The notes under the pieces are model-generated. The model searched no databases. It was not told the origin of the DNA and worked only from the letters and a program-made list of their open reading frames with translations. A stretch of 64,000 nucleotides of DNA, taken from the NCBI RefSeq assembly GCF_008802405.1, contig NZ_VZDO01000001.1, positions 62,001-126,000 of the forward strand, written 5' to 3'. The stretch's first letter is position 1. The number at the start of each line of letters is the position of its first letter. Source of the stretch: Plantimonas leprariae. Lineage in GTDB: Bacteria > Pseudomonadota > Alphaproteobacteria > Rhizobiales > Rhizobiaceae. Below are positions 49,961-59,984 of this stretch, piece after piece. Position numbers and translations under genes: made by a program.

Positions 49961-51307
49961 TCAGGAGTTGGCGGCGCCGACGGTCACCACCGTCGGCTCG
50001 GCCGACAGGAGCTTCTTCGCGACGCGCTTCACGTCGTCCAGCGTCACCGCGTCGATCAGCCCTTCGCGCTTCTGGATGTAGTCGATGCCGAGGTCGTCGA
50101 GCTGGATGCCGACCAGCGTCGCGGCGATCGCGCCGGAGGAATCGAGATTCTGGATGCCGTAGGAGCCTTTCACGAAATCCTTGGCGGCCTTCAGCTCGTC
50201 GGCGGTCGGCCCGTCGCTCGCCAGCCGCGCCATCTCGCGCTTGATGACGGCGATCGATTCCTGCGCCTTGTCGGCGCGCGTCGCGGTGGAAACGCCGAGC
50301 ACCGCCGAATGGTCGAAGGAAGCGAGGAACGAGCTCGCGCCGTAGGCGAGACCGCGCTTCTCGCGCACCTCCTGGAACAGGCGCGAGGTGAAGGTGCCGC
50401 CGCCGAAGATGTGGTTCATCAGGTAGGCGGCGAAGAAGTCCGGGTCGTCCCGCTTCACGCCCGGCAGCGCGAAGCGGATCAACGTCTGCGGCACGTCGAG
50501 CGGCACCGCGACGCTCTTGCCCGTTGCCGGCGCGATCTCCGGCACGTTCGGCAGCTCGGCCTTCGCCGGCAGCTTGCCGAAGACGCGGTCGAGTTCAGCG
50601 CCTAGCGCTTCCGGGTCGATCGCGCCGACGACGCCGACGATGAGGTTGTCCCGCGCGAAGCCCCGTCCGCGGAAGCGCTGAAGATCCGCCTTGCCGACCG
50701 CCGCGAGCGTTTCCTTCGTGCCCTCGGAGGGGCGCGAGTAGGGATGGTTGGGAAAGATCGCCTCGCGCCAGGCCTTGCCGGCGAGCTGGTCCGGATCGTT
50801 CTCGTTGGCGAGGATGCCGGTGAGGAGTTGGCCGCGGATGCGCGCCACCGGCTCCTCGTCGAAGCGCGGTTCGTTCAGCGCGAGGCGCAGGAGGTCGAAG
50901 GCCTGGTCCTCGCTCTCGACGATCGTGCGAAACGAGCCGGAGAAGTTGTCGGTGGAGGCATCGAACGAGAGGCCGATGCCGAGTTCGTCGAGCTTCTCCT
51001 GGAACTCGGCGCTCTTCACGTCGCCGGCGCCCTCGTCGAGGAGACCGGACAGGAGGTTGGCGGTTCCCTCCTTGCCTGCCTCGTCGGCCGTCGAGCCCGA
51101 GCCCTTGAAGGCGAAGTTCACCGCGACGAGCGGGTTCGTGTAGTCCTCGACGAGCAGCGCCTTGATGCCGCCGGGGCTGGTGACTTGTTTGATCTCGATC
51201 GCTTGCGCCCCGACGATCCCGACGAGCAGGAAGGCGGCAGCCGCAGCGGCGGACCGGGCGAGGGTTCGGATGGTCGCGGTCACGCGGGACGGGTCCTTCA
51301 AGCGCAT
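49961..51307 (-). CDS. M16 peptidase-family protein without zinc motif
   Basis: A 448-residue exported protein of the insulinase/pitrilysin family. The N-terminal signal segment covers about residues 13-36. Where the partner has HFLEH, this protein reads NLLSG (Asn84, Ser87, Gly88), so no zinc site remains. The C-terminal half keeps the substrate-binding type features FGGGTFTSRLFQEVREKRGL. It lies six bases downstream of the catalytic M16 gene. By analogy with other M16B pairs it is the non-catalytic subunit of a periplasmic heterodimer. Confidence 0.92.
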   Translation of the reverse strand: MRLKDPSRVTATIRTLARSAAAAAAFLLVGIVGAQAIEIKQVTSPGGIKALLVEDYTNPLVAVNFAFKGSGSTADEAGKEGTANLLSGLLDEGAGDVKSAEFQEKLDELGIGLSFDASTDNFSGSFRTIVESEDQAFDLLRLALNEPRFDEEPVARIRGQLLTGILANENDPDQLAGKAWREAIFPNHPYSRPSEGTKETLAAVGKADLQRFRGRGFARDNLIVGVVGAIDPEALGAELDRVFGKLPAKAELPNVPEIAPATGKSVAVPLDVPQTLIRFALPGVKRDDPDFFAAYLMNHIFGGGTFTSRLFQEVREKRGLAYGASSFLASFDHSAVLGVSTATRADKAQESIAVIKREMARLASDGPTADELKAAKDFVKGSYGIQNLDSSGAIAATLVGIQLDDLGIDYIQKREGLIDAVTLDDVKRVAKKLLSAEPTVVTVGAANS

Positions 51308-51313
51308 CGGATA

Positions 51314-52774
51314 TCAGGAACGGTTCGCGGCGGGCGACGCCGCAGGCTCAGGCGCGGCGGCGGCCGCCTTGGCCGGGCCGTCCGGCAAGAGGTAGCCGGT
51401 GACGGAGCGCTTCGGCTGGAGAAACTTCCGCGCCGCTGCGTTCACCGCCTCCACCGTCACCTTCTCGATGCGGTCCGGATAGCTGTCGACGTCGGCGATC
51501 GTGCGGCCGATCGACAGGGCCGCGCCGTAGCGGCGGCCGAGCGAGGTCTGGCTGTCGCGCTCGTAGATGACGCCCTTGCGCACGTGGTTCTTGGCACGCT
51601 CCAGTTCGGCCGGAGTGATGCCGTCGGCAAGCACCTTCGCGAGCTCGGCCTCGATCGCCGTCTCCACGCGGGCGAGATCGGCGTCGCCGCGCGGCGTGCC
51701 GTAGACGCCGAACTCCCCCTCCTTCACCCGGCCGCTCTGGTAGAAGGCGCCCGCTCCTGCCGCGATGCCCTGTTCCACCACCAGCGAGCGGTAGAGCCGG
51801 CTCGTCGTGCCGCCGCCGAGGACGTCGGCCAGGACGTCGAGCGCCTCCGCCTCGCCGGGAGCGGCTGTGACGTCGGACGGCGCGAGGTAGGAGCGCTGCA
51901 TCGAGGGCTGCGTCACCCGCGCGTCGCGCAGCGTCACGGTGCGGGCCGCCAGCGGCTCGGGTTCGACGGCGCGGCTGCTCGCGCGGTCGCCCGGCTCGGC
52001 GCGCCGCTTCACCTGCCCGAAGGTCTTCTCGGCGAGCCGGCGCACCTGGTCCGCGGTCACGTCGCCCGCGACGATCAGCGTCGCGTTGTTCGGCGTATAG
52101 TAGCGGTCGTACCAGGCGATCGCGTCCTCGCGCGACAGCTTCTCCATTTCGTGCCGCCAGCCGATCACCGGGATGCCGTAGTGGCTGTTCTGGTAGAGTG
52201 CCGCGTCCATCGCCTCGCCGAGCTGCGCGCCGGGATCGTTCTCGGTGCGCATCCGCCGCTCCTCGAGGATCACGTCCCGCTCCGGCAGGACGGCGGCGTC
52301 GTCGAGGACGAGGTTCTCCATCCGGTCGGACTCGAAGCGCATCATCTCCTCCAGCGCATCGGCCGGCACCTGCTGGTAGTAGGCGGTGTAGTCGGAGGTG
52401 GTGAAGGCGTTCTCCTCGCCGCCGATGTTCGACACGGCCGACGAGAACTCGCCGGCCTTGTGGTTCTTCGTGCCCTTGAACATCAGGTGCTCGAGGAAGT
52501 GGGCGATGCCGGAGGTGCCGGCCACCTCGTCCGCCGCGCCCGCCTTGTACCAGACCATCTGCGTCACGACCGGCGCGCGATGGTCCGGCAGCACCACGAC
52601 CTGCAGCCCGTTGGCGAGGGCGAAGCTCTCGATCTTCGGGCGCTTGGCTTCCGCATCCGCCATGCGCTCGGCGGCGGTCATCGTCTTCTGCGACTCCGCC
52701 CTTGCACCGGCCGGTGCGAAAGCGACGACGAGGGCGAAGGCCGAGACGCCGAGAAGGCGGGAGTTGCGGAACAT
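51314..52774 (-). CDS. M16 zinc peptidase, catalytic member
   Basis: A 486-residue periplasmic M16B metallopeptidase. The signal peptide ends near GARA-ES (residue 26). The inverted zinc motif HFLEH is at 92-96; the third ligand is a glutamate in ILEERR (171/172), at the usual distance. The second half contains GGGTTSRLYRSLVVEQG. It leads directly into the inactive M16 paralogue. Substrates are unknown; family roles include degrading small peptides. Confidence 0.94.
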   Translation of the reverse strand: MFRNSRLLGVSAFALVVAFAPAGARAESQKTMTAAERMADAEAKRPKIESFALANGLQVVVLPDHRAPVVTQMVWYKAGAADEVAGTSGIAHFLEHLMFKGTKNHKAGEFSSAVSNIGGEENAFTTSDYTAYYQQVPADALEEMMRFESDRMENLVLDDAAVLPERDVILEERRMRTENDPGAQLGEAMDAALYQNSHYGIPVIGWRHEMEKLSREDAIAWYDRYYTPNNATLIVAGDVTADQVRRLAEKTFGQVKRRAEPGDRASSRAVEPEPLAARTVTLRDARVTQPSMQRSYLAPSDVTAAPGEAEALDVLADVLGGGTTSRLYRSLVVEQGIAAGAGAFYQSGRVKEGEFGVYGTPRGDADLARVETAIEAELAKVLADGITPAELERAKNHVRKGVIYERDSQTSLGRRYGAALSIGRTIADVDSYPDRIEKVTVEAVNAAARKFLQPKRSVTGYLLPDGPAKAAAAAPEPAASPAANRS

Positions 52775-52852
52775 CAGCGGTCGGTCCTCGAAGCTTTTCA
52801 GGCAGGCGGCAAGTGCGCCGCCGGGTTAGCGGCCCCGGACTCTCGCCGCAAT

Positions 52853-53428
52853 TTACGTTTTCGTTAGGGCGGCTGGCTCGAAGCGCAGGAAGCGGAACAG
52901 GCTGTCGCCGATCCGCCGTTCGTCGAGAACCGCGAAACCATCCGGCACCTCGAAGGGCGCCCCCGCCGCTTCCTCCGCGACGCAGAGCGCTTGTCGCTTC
53001 AGCCAGCCGCCGTCGCGGGCGCTCGCCAGGGCCTTGTCGCCGAGGCCGCGAGTATAGGGCGGGTCGGCGAACAGGAGATCGAACGGTTCCTGTGGGGCCG
53101 CGTCGCCGAGCTTCGTCGCGTCGCGCCGGAAGAGCTTCGTCGCGCCGGTCAGGCCGAACGCCTCGATATTGGCGCGCAGGAGGCCGCGCGCCTCGACGCC
53201 CTTCTCCACGAACAGGCAGAACCGGGCGCCGCGCGACAACGCTTCGATGCCGAGTGCCCCCGTGCCGGAAAAGAGGTCGAGGACGCGCGCACCGTCGAGC
53301 GCGCCCGGGAAGGCGTGGCCGAGGATGTTGAACAGCGTTTCGCGCGCCCGGTCGGTGGTGGGGCGGATCGCATCGGTCTTTGGCGTGGCGATGGCGCGGC
53401 CACGGAAACGGCCGCCGACGATGCGCAA
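52853..53428 (-). CDS. rsmD: 16S rRNA (guanine966-N2)-methyltransferase
   Basis: Methylates G966 of 16S rRNA. The 191-residue protein starts MRIVGGRFRGR, has the SAM-binding region VLDLFSGTGALGIEALSRGA and the catalytic DPPY motif (FADPPY). The start is a TTG at 53426-53428, fixed by the conserved N-terminus. It lies three bases after the pseudouridine synthase stop, a pairing common in alphaproteobacteria. Confidence 0.95.
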   Translation of the reverse strand: MRIVGGRFRGRAIATPKTDAIRPTTDRARETLFNILGHAFPGALDGARVLDLFSGTGALGIEALSRGARFCLFVEKGVEARGLLRANIEAFGLTGATKLFRRDATKLGDAAPQEPFDLLFADPPYTRGLGDKALASARDGGWLKRQALCVAEEAAGAPFEVPDGFAVLDERRIGDSLFRFLRFEPAALTKT

Positions 53429-53431
53429 GCC

Positions 53432-55330
53432 TCAGGCCCCGCCGCGCGGCGGCCGCCGGTTGCCGCCGCCGGCGGGCTTGCCGCCACCGCCGCCGAACGG
53501 GCGCTTCGGCCGGTCGCCGTCGCGGCGCGGCGGGCGCGGCTTGTCGCCATCGGCACGCTCGCGGCGCTCTCCCCTGTTCTCGAACGACGCGCCCGGCTTC
53601 TGGTCGCGGAAGCCGCTCGACCGGCGCGGCCTGTCGCCATCGGATTTCGATTGCGCACCGTCCGGGCGGTCGCGGAAGCCGCGCGAGCGGAACGGCTTCG
53701 CGTTGCCCTCTGTCGCGGCCCGCGCCTCGCGCTCGCGCTTCGCGGCGGCCTGCTTCTCGCCGAGCGGCCGACCGCCGGGCGCGATCCAGACATTGGCGCT
53801 GCGGCGCGCGCCGGGCTTCGGCCGCGCCGGGCGATCCTCGCCTAGCGCCTCGTCGCGGTTGGCGCGCTTGAACGGGCGCGGCGCATCGCCGTCCCGGTCG
53901 CGGCGCGGCCCCCGGTCGGGCCGCGTGTCGAGCCGCGCCAGCGCCGACTCGCGCTTGGCGTTGCCGAACTCGCGGCGGCCGGGCTTCCGCGCCGGCTTGC
54001 CGTCGCCCTTCGCCGTGACCCATTCGCTGCGCTCGGACTTCCGCTCCTCGCGAGCCGGCTCGGTCGCTTCGTCGCGGCGGCGCGGCGCGGCCTCCACCAC
54101 GTCGTTCGAGAACTGGTTGACGACGGGTGCGTCGAAATCGGCCCCCGACTCCTCGATCAGCGTGGCCCCGAGCTGGTCGCGGAGTGTGCGGCCGCGCACC
54201 TCGCGCACCGCGCCTTCCGGCAGATCGCCGAGCTGGAACGGCCCGAAGGAGAGGCGGATCAGGCGGTTCACCTCCAAGCCGAGATGGCCGAGGATGCGCT
54301 TCACCTCGCGGTTCTTGCCTTCGCGCAGGCCCAGCGTCATCCAGACGTTGGCGCCCTTCTCCGAGTCGAGCGTCGCCTCGATCGCGCCGTAGAACACGCC
54401 GTCGATCGCGATACCGTGCTTTAGCTCGTCGAGCTGGCTTTGCGTGATCGCGCCGTGCGCGCGGACGCGGTAGCGCCGGAGCCAGCCGGTGGAGGGGAGT
54501 TCCAGCGTCCGCGCCAGCCCGCCGTCGTTGGTGAGGAGGAGCAGGCCTTCCGTGTTGATGTCGAGCCGCCCTACGGTGAGGACGCGCGGCAGGTCGTCCG
54601 GCAGGCGGTCGAACACGGTCGGCCGGCCTTCGGGGTCGCGGTTCGTGGTCACGAGGCCCGCCGGCTTGTGGTAGAGCCAGAGGCGGGTGCGCTCGGTCGC
54701 CGGCAGCGCCTCGCCGTCGATCTCGATCCGGTCGGTCGGCTTCACGGTGATCGCCGGCGTCTCGACGAGATGGCCGTTCAGCCGCACCCGCCCGTCGGCG
54801 ATCATCGCCTCGGCGTCGCGCCGCGAGGCGATGCCGGCCCGCGCCAGGCGCTTGGCGATCCGCACCGCGCCGCCGCTCTCGGTCTCGTCGCCCGCAGCGG
54901 CCGGCGGCCGGCGTTCGAAGCGCTTGGGGCCGCCCTCGGCGCGGGCCGGGCTGCCGCGATGCTCGCCCCGCCCTTCGCGCCGGAAGCCACCCTTGCCCTC
55001 GCCGCCCCCCTTGCCTTCGCCGCCGCCCTTGCTCTCACCCTTGCCGGCGAAGGGTTTGCGCGGCCGCTCGAAGCGGCGCTCGCCGCCCTCTTCGCGCGGC
55101 GCATCGTCCCGCCGCGCGGGCCAGGGACGGAAGGGCTTGCCCTCGCGCACCCCGTCCTTCGGGCCGTCGCCGCGCGGTGCGAACGCTCGCTTGCCGCCGC
55201 GCTCGCCGCCCTTGCCCGGCCCCGGCGCACCGGCGCGGCCGCCGCCGCCCGCACCCGGACGTCCCGTCCGTCCGCCGTTCCGGTCACGCCCGCCCGGGCC
55301 GCGTCCGTCGCCGCCGCTTCTGTCGCTCAT
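53432..55330 (-). CDS. rluB: Pseudouridine synthase (RluB/RsuA family) with long disordered arms
   Basis: Converts a uridine in rRNA to pseudouridine; E. coli RluB modifies U2605 of 23S rRNA. Of 632 residues, only about 155-400 form the enzyme: an S4 domain (RIAKRLARAGIASRRDAEAM) and the catalytic domain with GRLD at 254-257 (Asp257) and GLREGKNREVKR. The first 150 residues and the last 230 are Arg/Gly/Lys/Asp/Pro-rich, with repeats such as GKGGGEGKGG. These arms are probably disordered and RNA-binding. ATG at 55328-55330 is used. RluB versus RsuA or RluE is not fully decided by sequence. Confidence 0.88.
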   Translation of the reverse strand: MSDRSGGDGRGPGGRDRNGGRTGRPGAGGGGRAGAPGPGKGGERGGKRAFAPRGDGPKDGVREGKPFRPWPARRDDAPREEGGERRFERPRKPFAGKGESKGGGEGKGGGEGKGGFRREGRGEHRGSPARAEGGPKRFERRPPAAAGDETESGGAVRIAKRLARAGIASRRDAEAMIADGRVRLNGHLVETPAITVKPTDRIEIDGEALPATERTRLWLYHKPAGLVTTNRDPEGRPTVFDRLPDDLPRVLTVGRLDINTEGLLLLTNDGGLARTLELPSTGWLRRYRVRAHGAITQSQLDELKHGIAIDGVFYGAIEATLDSEKGANVWMTLGLREGKNREVKRILGHLGLEVNRLIRLSFGPFQLGDLPEGAVREVRGRTLRDQLGATLIEESGADFDAPVVNQFSNDVVEAAPRRRDEATEPAREERKSERSEWVTAKGDGKPARKPGRREFGNAKRESALARLDTRPDRGPRRDRDGDAPRPFKRANRDEALGEDRPARPKPGARRSANVWIAPGGRPLGEKQAAAKREREARAATEGNAKPFRSRGFRDRPDGAQSKSDGDRPRRSSGFRDQKPGASFENRGERRERADGDKPRPPRRDGDRPKRPFGGGGGKPAGGGNRRPPRGGA

Positions 55331-55386
55331 GATCTTTCTTTCGGTTCGGCCGCTGCTTATCAGGTCGCTCGGCACGAAGGGAAGTC

Positions 55387-55851
55387 ATGACGAGGCCCGA
55401 CACGGTGCGCGGCGGCTATATGGATCTGGCGCTCAACGAGGCGCGGGAAGCGGGGACACGCGGCGAAGTGCCGGTCGGCGCCGTTCTGGTGCTGGACGGC
55501 GCGGTGATCGCGGCCGCCGGCAACCGGACGCGCGAACGGAACGACCCGACCGCCCATGCAGAGATGCTGGCGATCCGGGACGCCTGCGTCCGCCTCGGGC
55601 AGGAGCGGCTCGCCGGCGCCGACCTCTACGTCACGCTTGAGCCCTGCGCGATGTGCGCGGCGGCGATCAGCTTCGCGAGGGTCAGGCGGCTCTACTACGG
55701 CGCGGCCGATCCGAAGGGCGGCGGCGTCGCGCACGGGCCTCGCTTCTACGCGCAAGCGACCTGCCACCATGCGCCGGAGGTTTATTCGGGCATCGCCGAG
55801 ACGGCGAGCGCCGATCTCCTGCGCGGCTTCTTCGCCGCGCGGCGTACTTAA
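55387..55851 (+). CDS. tadA: tRNA-specific adenosine deaminase
   Basis: Deaminates wobble adenosine 34 to inosine in tRNA-Arg(ACG); usually essential. The 154-residue protein has the zinc/catalytic motif TAHAEM (His and proton-shuttling Glu) and PCAMCAAA (two zinc cysteines). GPRFYAQATCHHAPEV is the TadA C-terminal region. AGGGA precedes the ATG at 55387; a later in-frame ATG at 55420 is less likely. It is divergent from rluB with only 56 bases between them. Confidence 0.94.
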   Translation: MTRPDTVRGGYMDLALNEAREAGTRGEVPVGAVLVLDGAVIAAAGNRTRERNDPTAHAEMLAIRDACVRLGQERLAGADLYVTLEPCAMCAAAISFARVRRLYYGAADPKGGGVAHGPRFYAQATCHHAPEVYSGIAETASADLLRGFFAARRT

Positions 55852-55854
55852 GGA

Positions 55855-56550
55855 TCAGCGGTCGAAGGGGTTCAGCTTCGCGAGCTTGGAGAGCAAGCTC
55901 TGGTCCTTGCCCTTCATGCGCCGCTCCTTCACCTCCTCGTCCTCGCCGGGATCGCCGGCCGTCGCGGTGGCGGCCGGCTGCCGGTAGGCGAGCGGCGGCT
56001 CGGAAAGGTATTTCCGCTGCGCCGGGCTGCCCTGCTGTGCTTCCGCGAGCCGCTTCTTGAACTGGTCCCGTCCGGCGCTGAGCTGATCCGGCGGCAGCAC
56101 GTTCGTCTTACGATCGTCCATCGGCGCCCAACGCTTGCCGTTGCCGACCGTGTTGCGCGCCTTCTGCTCCTCGCTGATGCCTTCCTTGTCGGCCATGAGC
56201 TGGTCCGGAGGAATGGCGCCGTCGGACGACTGGGCGTCAGCGGCGGCGCGGATGCGGGCGCTGCGGGCTTCCGGCGACTCCGGCCAGTTCGGGCTGTTCG
56301 CGGCGCTGGCGGCTTCCTGCGGCTGCGGCAGGACGGAGCGGTTCGTCGGCCGCACCAGCTCGGCACGCGGCGAATAGTCGATGTCCTGCTTGTTGGTCGA
56401 GCCGAGGGCGAGCATGCCGTCGAGGTCGTCGAAGAGCTGCGTGCCGGCCGACTTGCCGGTGCCGTAGGTCGGGCCAAGGCATCCGGACAGCAGCGCCGTC
56501 GCGCCAATCATCGCGAGCGCCGAGGCGGCGCGCGTCCTGCCGATCGTCAT
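55855..56550 (-). CDS. Putative outer-membrane lipoprotein (possible BamF-like)
   Basis: A 231-residue protein with a lipoprotein signal: MTIGRTRAASALAMIGATAL and then the lipobox LSGC, so lipidation at Cys24 is expected. The mature part is hydrophilic, Pro/Gln/Ala-rich, with PRAELVRPTNRSVLPQP and a basic end LLSKLAKLNPFDR. It lies downstream of ileS and upstream of the M16 block, the place where alphaproteobacteria often carry lspA and a BAM-associated lipoprotein (DUF3035/BamF). The BamF idea rests mainly on position and is weak. Its stop is three bases beyond the tadA stop. Confidence 0.8.
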   Translation of the reverse strand: MTIGRTRAASALAMIGATALLSGCLGPTYGTGKSAGTQLFDDLDGMLALGSTNKQDIDYSPRAELVRPTNRSVLPQPQEAASAANSPNWPESPEARSARIRAAADAQSSDGAIPPDQLMADKEGISEEQKARNTVGNGKRWAPMDDRKTNVLPPDQLSAGRDQFKKRLAEAQQGSPAQRKYLSEPPLAYRQPAATATAGDPGEDEEVKERRMKGKDQSLLSKLAKLNPFDR

Positions 56551-56744
56551 GCCCCACCGGCCCCCTTATCGCCGATAAACCCTCACGGCTTCGACGGATT
56601 CCCGCCGACACCTGTGCGGTCGGCGATCCCATCCGAATCTGTCGAATTCCGGGCGTTCCTTACCGAAGAACCATCGCCCGGGCAAGAAAGCGAAGCGCTG
56701 TGGCCGATCGGCCACTTCGCTTTCCACAAGCTCGCGCCACCGCT

Positions 56745-59700
56745 TCAAGCGGCGAGCCGTCCGGCCGCCTTCAGTTCCCGCAGCGCCCCGGCGTCGCGCG
56801 CAGAGACGTCCGGAAATTCCGGATCGGAGCCGACGTCGTCGGTGATCCGCCAGGAGCGGGCGCACTTCCGCCCTTCCGCCCGCGCCGGCATCACGGCGAC
56901 GCCCGGCACGTCGGGCAGGCGGAACGCGCCTTCCGGAGCGGCGCCCTCCCCGAGCGTGAGGCCGCTGGTGATCGCGATCTCGGCGAAGTCCGCCTCGGCG
57001 ACCAACGCCCGAAGCTCCGCGTCCTCGACGAAGACGACTGGAGCCGCTTCCAGCGACGAGCCGATGCGCTTCGCCCGCCGCTCCTCTTCCAGCGCGCCGG
57101 TGACGACACGGCGGACGCGGCGGAGCTTCTGCCACTTGGCGGCCAGTTCCGCGTCTTCCCAGGCCGGATCCGCCTTTCGCATCGCCTCCAGATGCACCGA
57201 GCGGCTTTCCTTGTGCCGTTCCAGCCAAGCCTCCTCCATGGTGAAGGGCAGCATCGGGGCGAGCCAAGTGACGAGATGGTCGAAGAGTTCGCGCACCAAC
57301 TGCATGGCGGCCAGTCGCCGCCGCGAGGACGGCGCGTCGCAATAGAGCGCGTCCTTGCGGATGTCGAAGTAGAAGGCCGAAAGCTCCACTACGGCGAAGT
57401 CTAGGAGCGCGCGGGAGATGCGCTTGAAGTCGAAGTCGTCGTAGCCCTTCTCGACGACCTTGCCGAGCTCGGCGAGGCGGTGGAGCATCAGCCGCTCCAG
57501 TTCCGGCATCTCGTCGAGCGGCACCGTCTCGCCGGTGTCGTGCGCAAGCGTGCCGAGCATCCAGCGCACCGTGTTGCGGAGCTTGCGATAGCTGTCGATG
57601 TTGGTCTGGAGGATCGTCTTGCCGAGCCGCAGGTCCTCCGAATAGTCGGACGATACCACCCAGAGCCGCAGGATGTCGGCGCCGGACTGCTGCATCACCT
57701 CCTGCGGCGTCACGACGTTGCCGAGCGACTTCGACATCTTCCGCCCTTCCTCGTCCATGACGAAACCGTGCGTCAGCACCGCGTCGTAGGGCGCGCGGCC
57801 GCGCGTGCCGCAGCTTTCCAAGAGCGAGGAGTGGAACCAGCCGCGATGCTGGTCGGAGCCTTCGAGGTAGAGGTCGGCCGGCCATTTGAGGTCGGGCCGC
57901 TTCTCCAGGCAGAAGGCATGGGTCGAGCCCGAATCGAACCAGACGTCGAGGATGTCCTTCACTTGCGTCCATTCGGCCGCGTCGTGCCGGTTGCCGAGGA
58001 AGCGTTCCTTGGCGCCCGCCGCGAACCAGGCGTCCGCGCCCTCCTGCGCGAAGGCCGCGAGGATGCGCTCGTTCACCGCCTCGTCCTTCAGGACCTCGCC
58101 GTCCGCGTTGGCGAAGACGGCGATCGGCACGCCCCAGGCGCGCTGGCGCGACAGCACCCAGTCCGGCCGGTCGGCGATCATCCCGCCAATGCGGTTCCGG
58201 CCCGCCGCAGGCACGAAGCGCGTCGCGTCGATGGCGTTCAGCGCCCGCGTGCGCAACGTATCCCCCTCGCCGTATAGGTCCTTGTCCATATGGACGAACC
58301 ATTGCGGCGTGTTGCGAAAGATCACCGGCTTCTTTGAGCGCCAGGAATGCGGGTACTGGTGCTTCATCCGGCCGCGCGCCAGGAGTTCGCCGACGGTGAT
58401 GAGCTCGCTCATCACGCGCGCGTTGGCGTCGCCTTTCTTGCCTTTGTCGTCGATGACGCGCGCGGGGCCGCCTTCCGCATCCGGTCCGAAGCCCGGCGCG
58501 TCCACCGTGTAGTAGCCGTCGTCGTCCACCGGGAACGGGATCGCGGTGTCGATACCGCGCGCTTCGAGTTCCCGGCGGTTCGCGGTCCAGACGTCGAAGT
58601 CCTCGCGGCCGTGGGACGGCGCGGTGTGGACGAAGCCTGTGCCGGCCTCGTCGGTGACGTGCTCGCCCGCGAGCAGCGGCACAGGAAAGTCGTAGCCGCC
58701 GCCGAACTGGCGGAACGGATGCATGCAGATCAACGCGGCGAGTTCCGCTGCCGGCACGTCGCGCAGCCGCCGGAAGCCGCCCTCCGGTACCCGCGCCTTA
58801 TCGAAGACATCCGCGGCGAGCTTGTCGGCGACAAGCAGCCGCTCGCCCTTCATCGCCCAGCGCGGCTTGTCGGGATCGTTCGGCGCCGTCACCTCGTAGA
58901 GGCCGTAGGATACCCGATCGGAATAGCTGACCGCCCGGTTGCCGGGGATCGTCCAGGGCGTCGTCGTCCAGATCACGACGCAGGCGCTGAAAAGGTCGCC
59001 GATCGGCCCGTCGCGCCCTTCCGCGTTCTGCTTGCGCACGGCATCGCGGAAGGCCTCGCGATCCTCGCCGAGCGACACACCCGGCTCGAACCGCCCCAGC
59101 ACCGGGAACTTCACCCAGATCGTGTCGGACTCGTAGTCGTCGTACTCGACCTCGGCCTCGGCGAGCGCGGTCTTCTCGACCACCGACCACATCACCGGCT
59201 TCGAGCCGCGATAGAGCTGGCCCGACATGGCGAACTTCATGAGTTCGCCGGCGATCACGCTTTCCGCGTCGTAGGCCATCGTCAGGTAGGGGTTGGCGAA
59301 GTCGCCCTCGACGCCGAGGCGGCGGAACTCGGCCGACTGCACCCCAACCCAGTGCTCCGCATAGGCGCGGCATTCCTGCCGGAAGGCCACCATCGCGGCC
59401 GAATCCTTCAGGTCCGGCTTCGGCTTGCCCTTCGAGCGGTAGTTCTCCTCCTCGATCTTCCACTCGATCGGCAGGCCGTGGCAGTCCCAGCCGGGCACGT
59501 AGTTCGCGTCGTATCCCCGCATCTGGAACGAGCGGTTGATCACGTCCTTCAGGATCTTGTTCAGCGCGTGCCCGATGTGCAGATGGCCGTTGGCGTAGGG
59601 CGGGCCGTCGTGGAGGACGTATCTCGGCCGGTCCTTCGCGGCGGCACGAAGCTGGTCGTAGAGCCGCATGTCGTCCCAGCGCTTCAGCCATTCCGGCTCT

Positions 59701-59801
59701 TGCTTGGGCAGGCCGGCGCGCATCGGGAACTCGGTCTCGGGCAGGTAGAGCGTCTTCGAATAGTCGACGCCGGTGTCTAGCTTCGCTGGCTTGTCGTTCA
59801 T
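56745..59801 (-). CDS. ileS: Isoleucyl-tRNA synthetase
   Basis: Charges tRNA-Ile with isoleucine. The 1018-residue protein has the class I signatures [11 protein letters not shown] (68-78) and KMSKS at 688-692, with the editing domain between them. The C-terminal zinc finger seen in E. coli is reduced: KCARSW keeps one cysteine, and the second CXXC is replaced by [12 protein letters not shown] at 59799-59801 (MNDKPAKLD) is chosen over the frame start 24 bases upstream. lspA, a usual neighbour in the order, is not next to it. Confidence 0.97.
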   Translation of the reverse strand: MNDKPAKLDTGVDYSKTLYLPETEFPMRAGLPKQEPEWLKRWDDMRLYDQLRAAAKDRPRYVLHDGPPYANGHLHIGHALNKILKDVINRSFQMRGYDANYVPGWDCHGLPIEWKIEEENYRSKGKPKPDLKDSAAMVAFRQECRAYAEHWVGVQSAEFRRLGVEGDFANPYLTMAYDAESVIAGELMKFAMSGQLYRGSKPVMWSVVEKTALAEAEVEYDDYESDTIWVKFPVLGRFEPGVSLGEDREAFRDAVRKQNAEGRDGPIGDLFSACVVIWTTTPWTIPGNRAVSYSDRVSYGLYEVTAPNDPDKPRWAMKGERLLVADKLAADVFDKARVPEGGFRRLRDVPAAELAALICMHPFRQFGGGYDFPVPLLAGEHVTDEAGTGFVHTAPSHGREDFDVWTANRRELEARGIDTAIPFPVDDDGYYTVDAPGFGPDAEGGPARVIDDKGKKGDANARVMSELITVGELLARGRMKHQYPHSWRSKKPVIFRNTPQWFVHMDKDLYGEGDTLRTRALNAIDATRFVPAAGRNRIGGMIADRPDWVLSRQRAWGVPIAVFANADGEVLKDEAVNERILAAFAQEGADAWFAAGAKERFLGNRHDAAEWTQVKDILDVWFDSGSTHAFCLEKRPDLKWPADLYLEGSDQHRGWFHSSLLESCGTRGRAPYDAVLTHGFVMDEEGRKMSKSLGNVVTPQEVMQQSGADILRLWVVSSDYSEDLRLGKTILQTNIDSYRKLRNTVRWMLGTLAHDTGETVPLDEMPELERLMLHRLAELGKVVEKGYDDFDFKRISRALLDFAVVELSAFYFDIRKDALYCDAPSSRRRLAAMQLVRELFDHLVTWLAPMLPFTMEEAWLERHKESRSVHLEAMRKADPAWEDAELAAKWQKLRRVRRVVTGALEEERRAKRIGSSLEAAPVVFVEDAELRALVAEADFAEIAITSGLTLGEGAAPEGAFRLPDVPGVAVMPARAEGRKCARSWRITDDVGSDPEFPDVSARDAGALRELKAAGRLAA

Positions 59802-59984
59802 CGGGTTCGAACCTGTCGGCGGCACAGGCGTTCAGCCCGGCGGCACGGATCGGCAAAGGAATGGGTTGCGCTGCTCGTCGTCCCGGCGCTTCGGACGGCA
59901 GAACCGCCGCTAGAAGGCCGGGCGGCTAATTCGAAGGATCGAAAGGGCGCGCGGAAAATCCATGGCGCAAGCCTGTAACAACTC

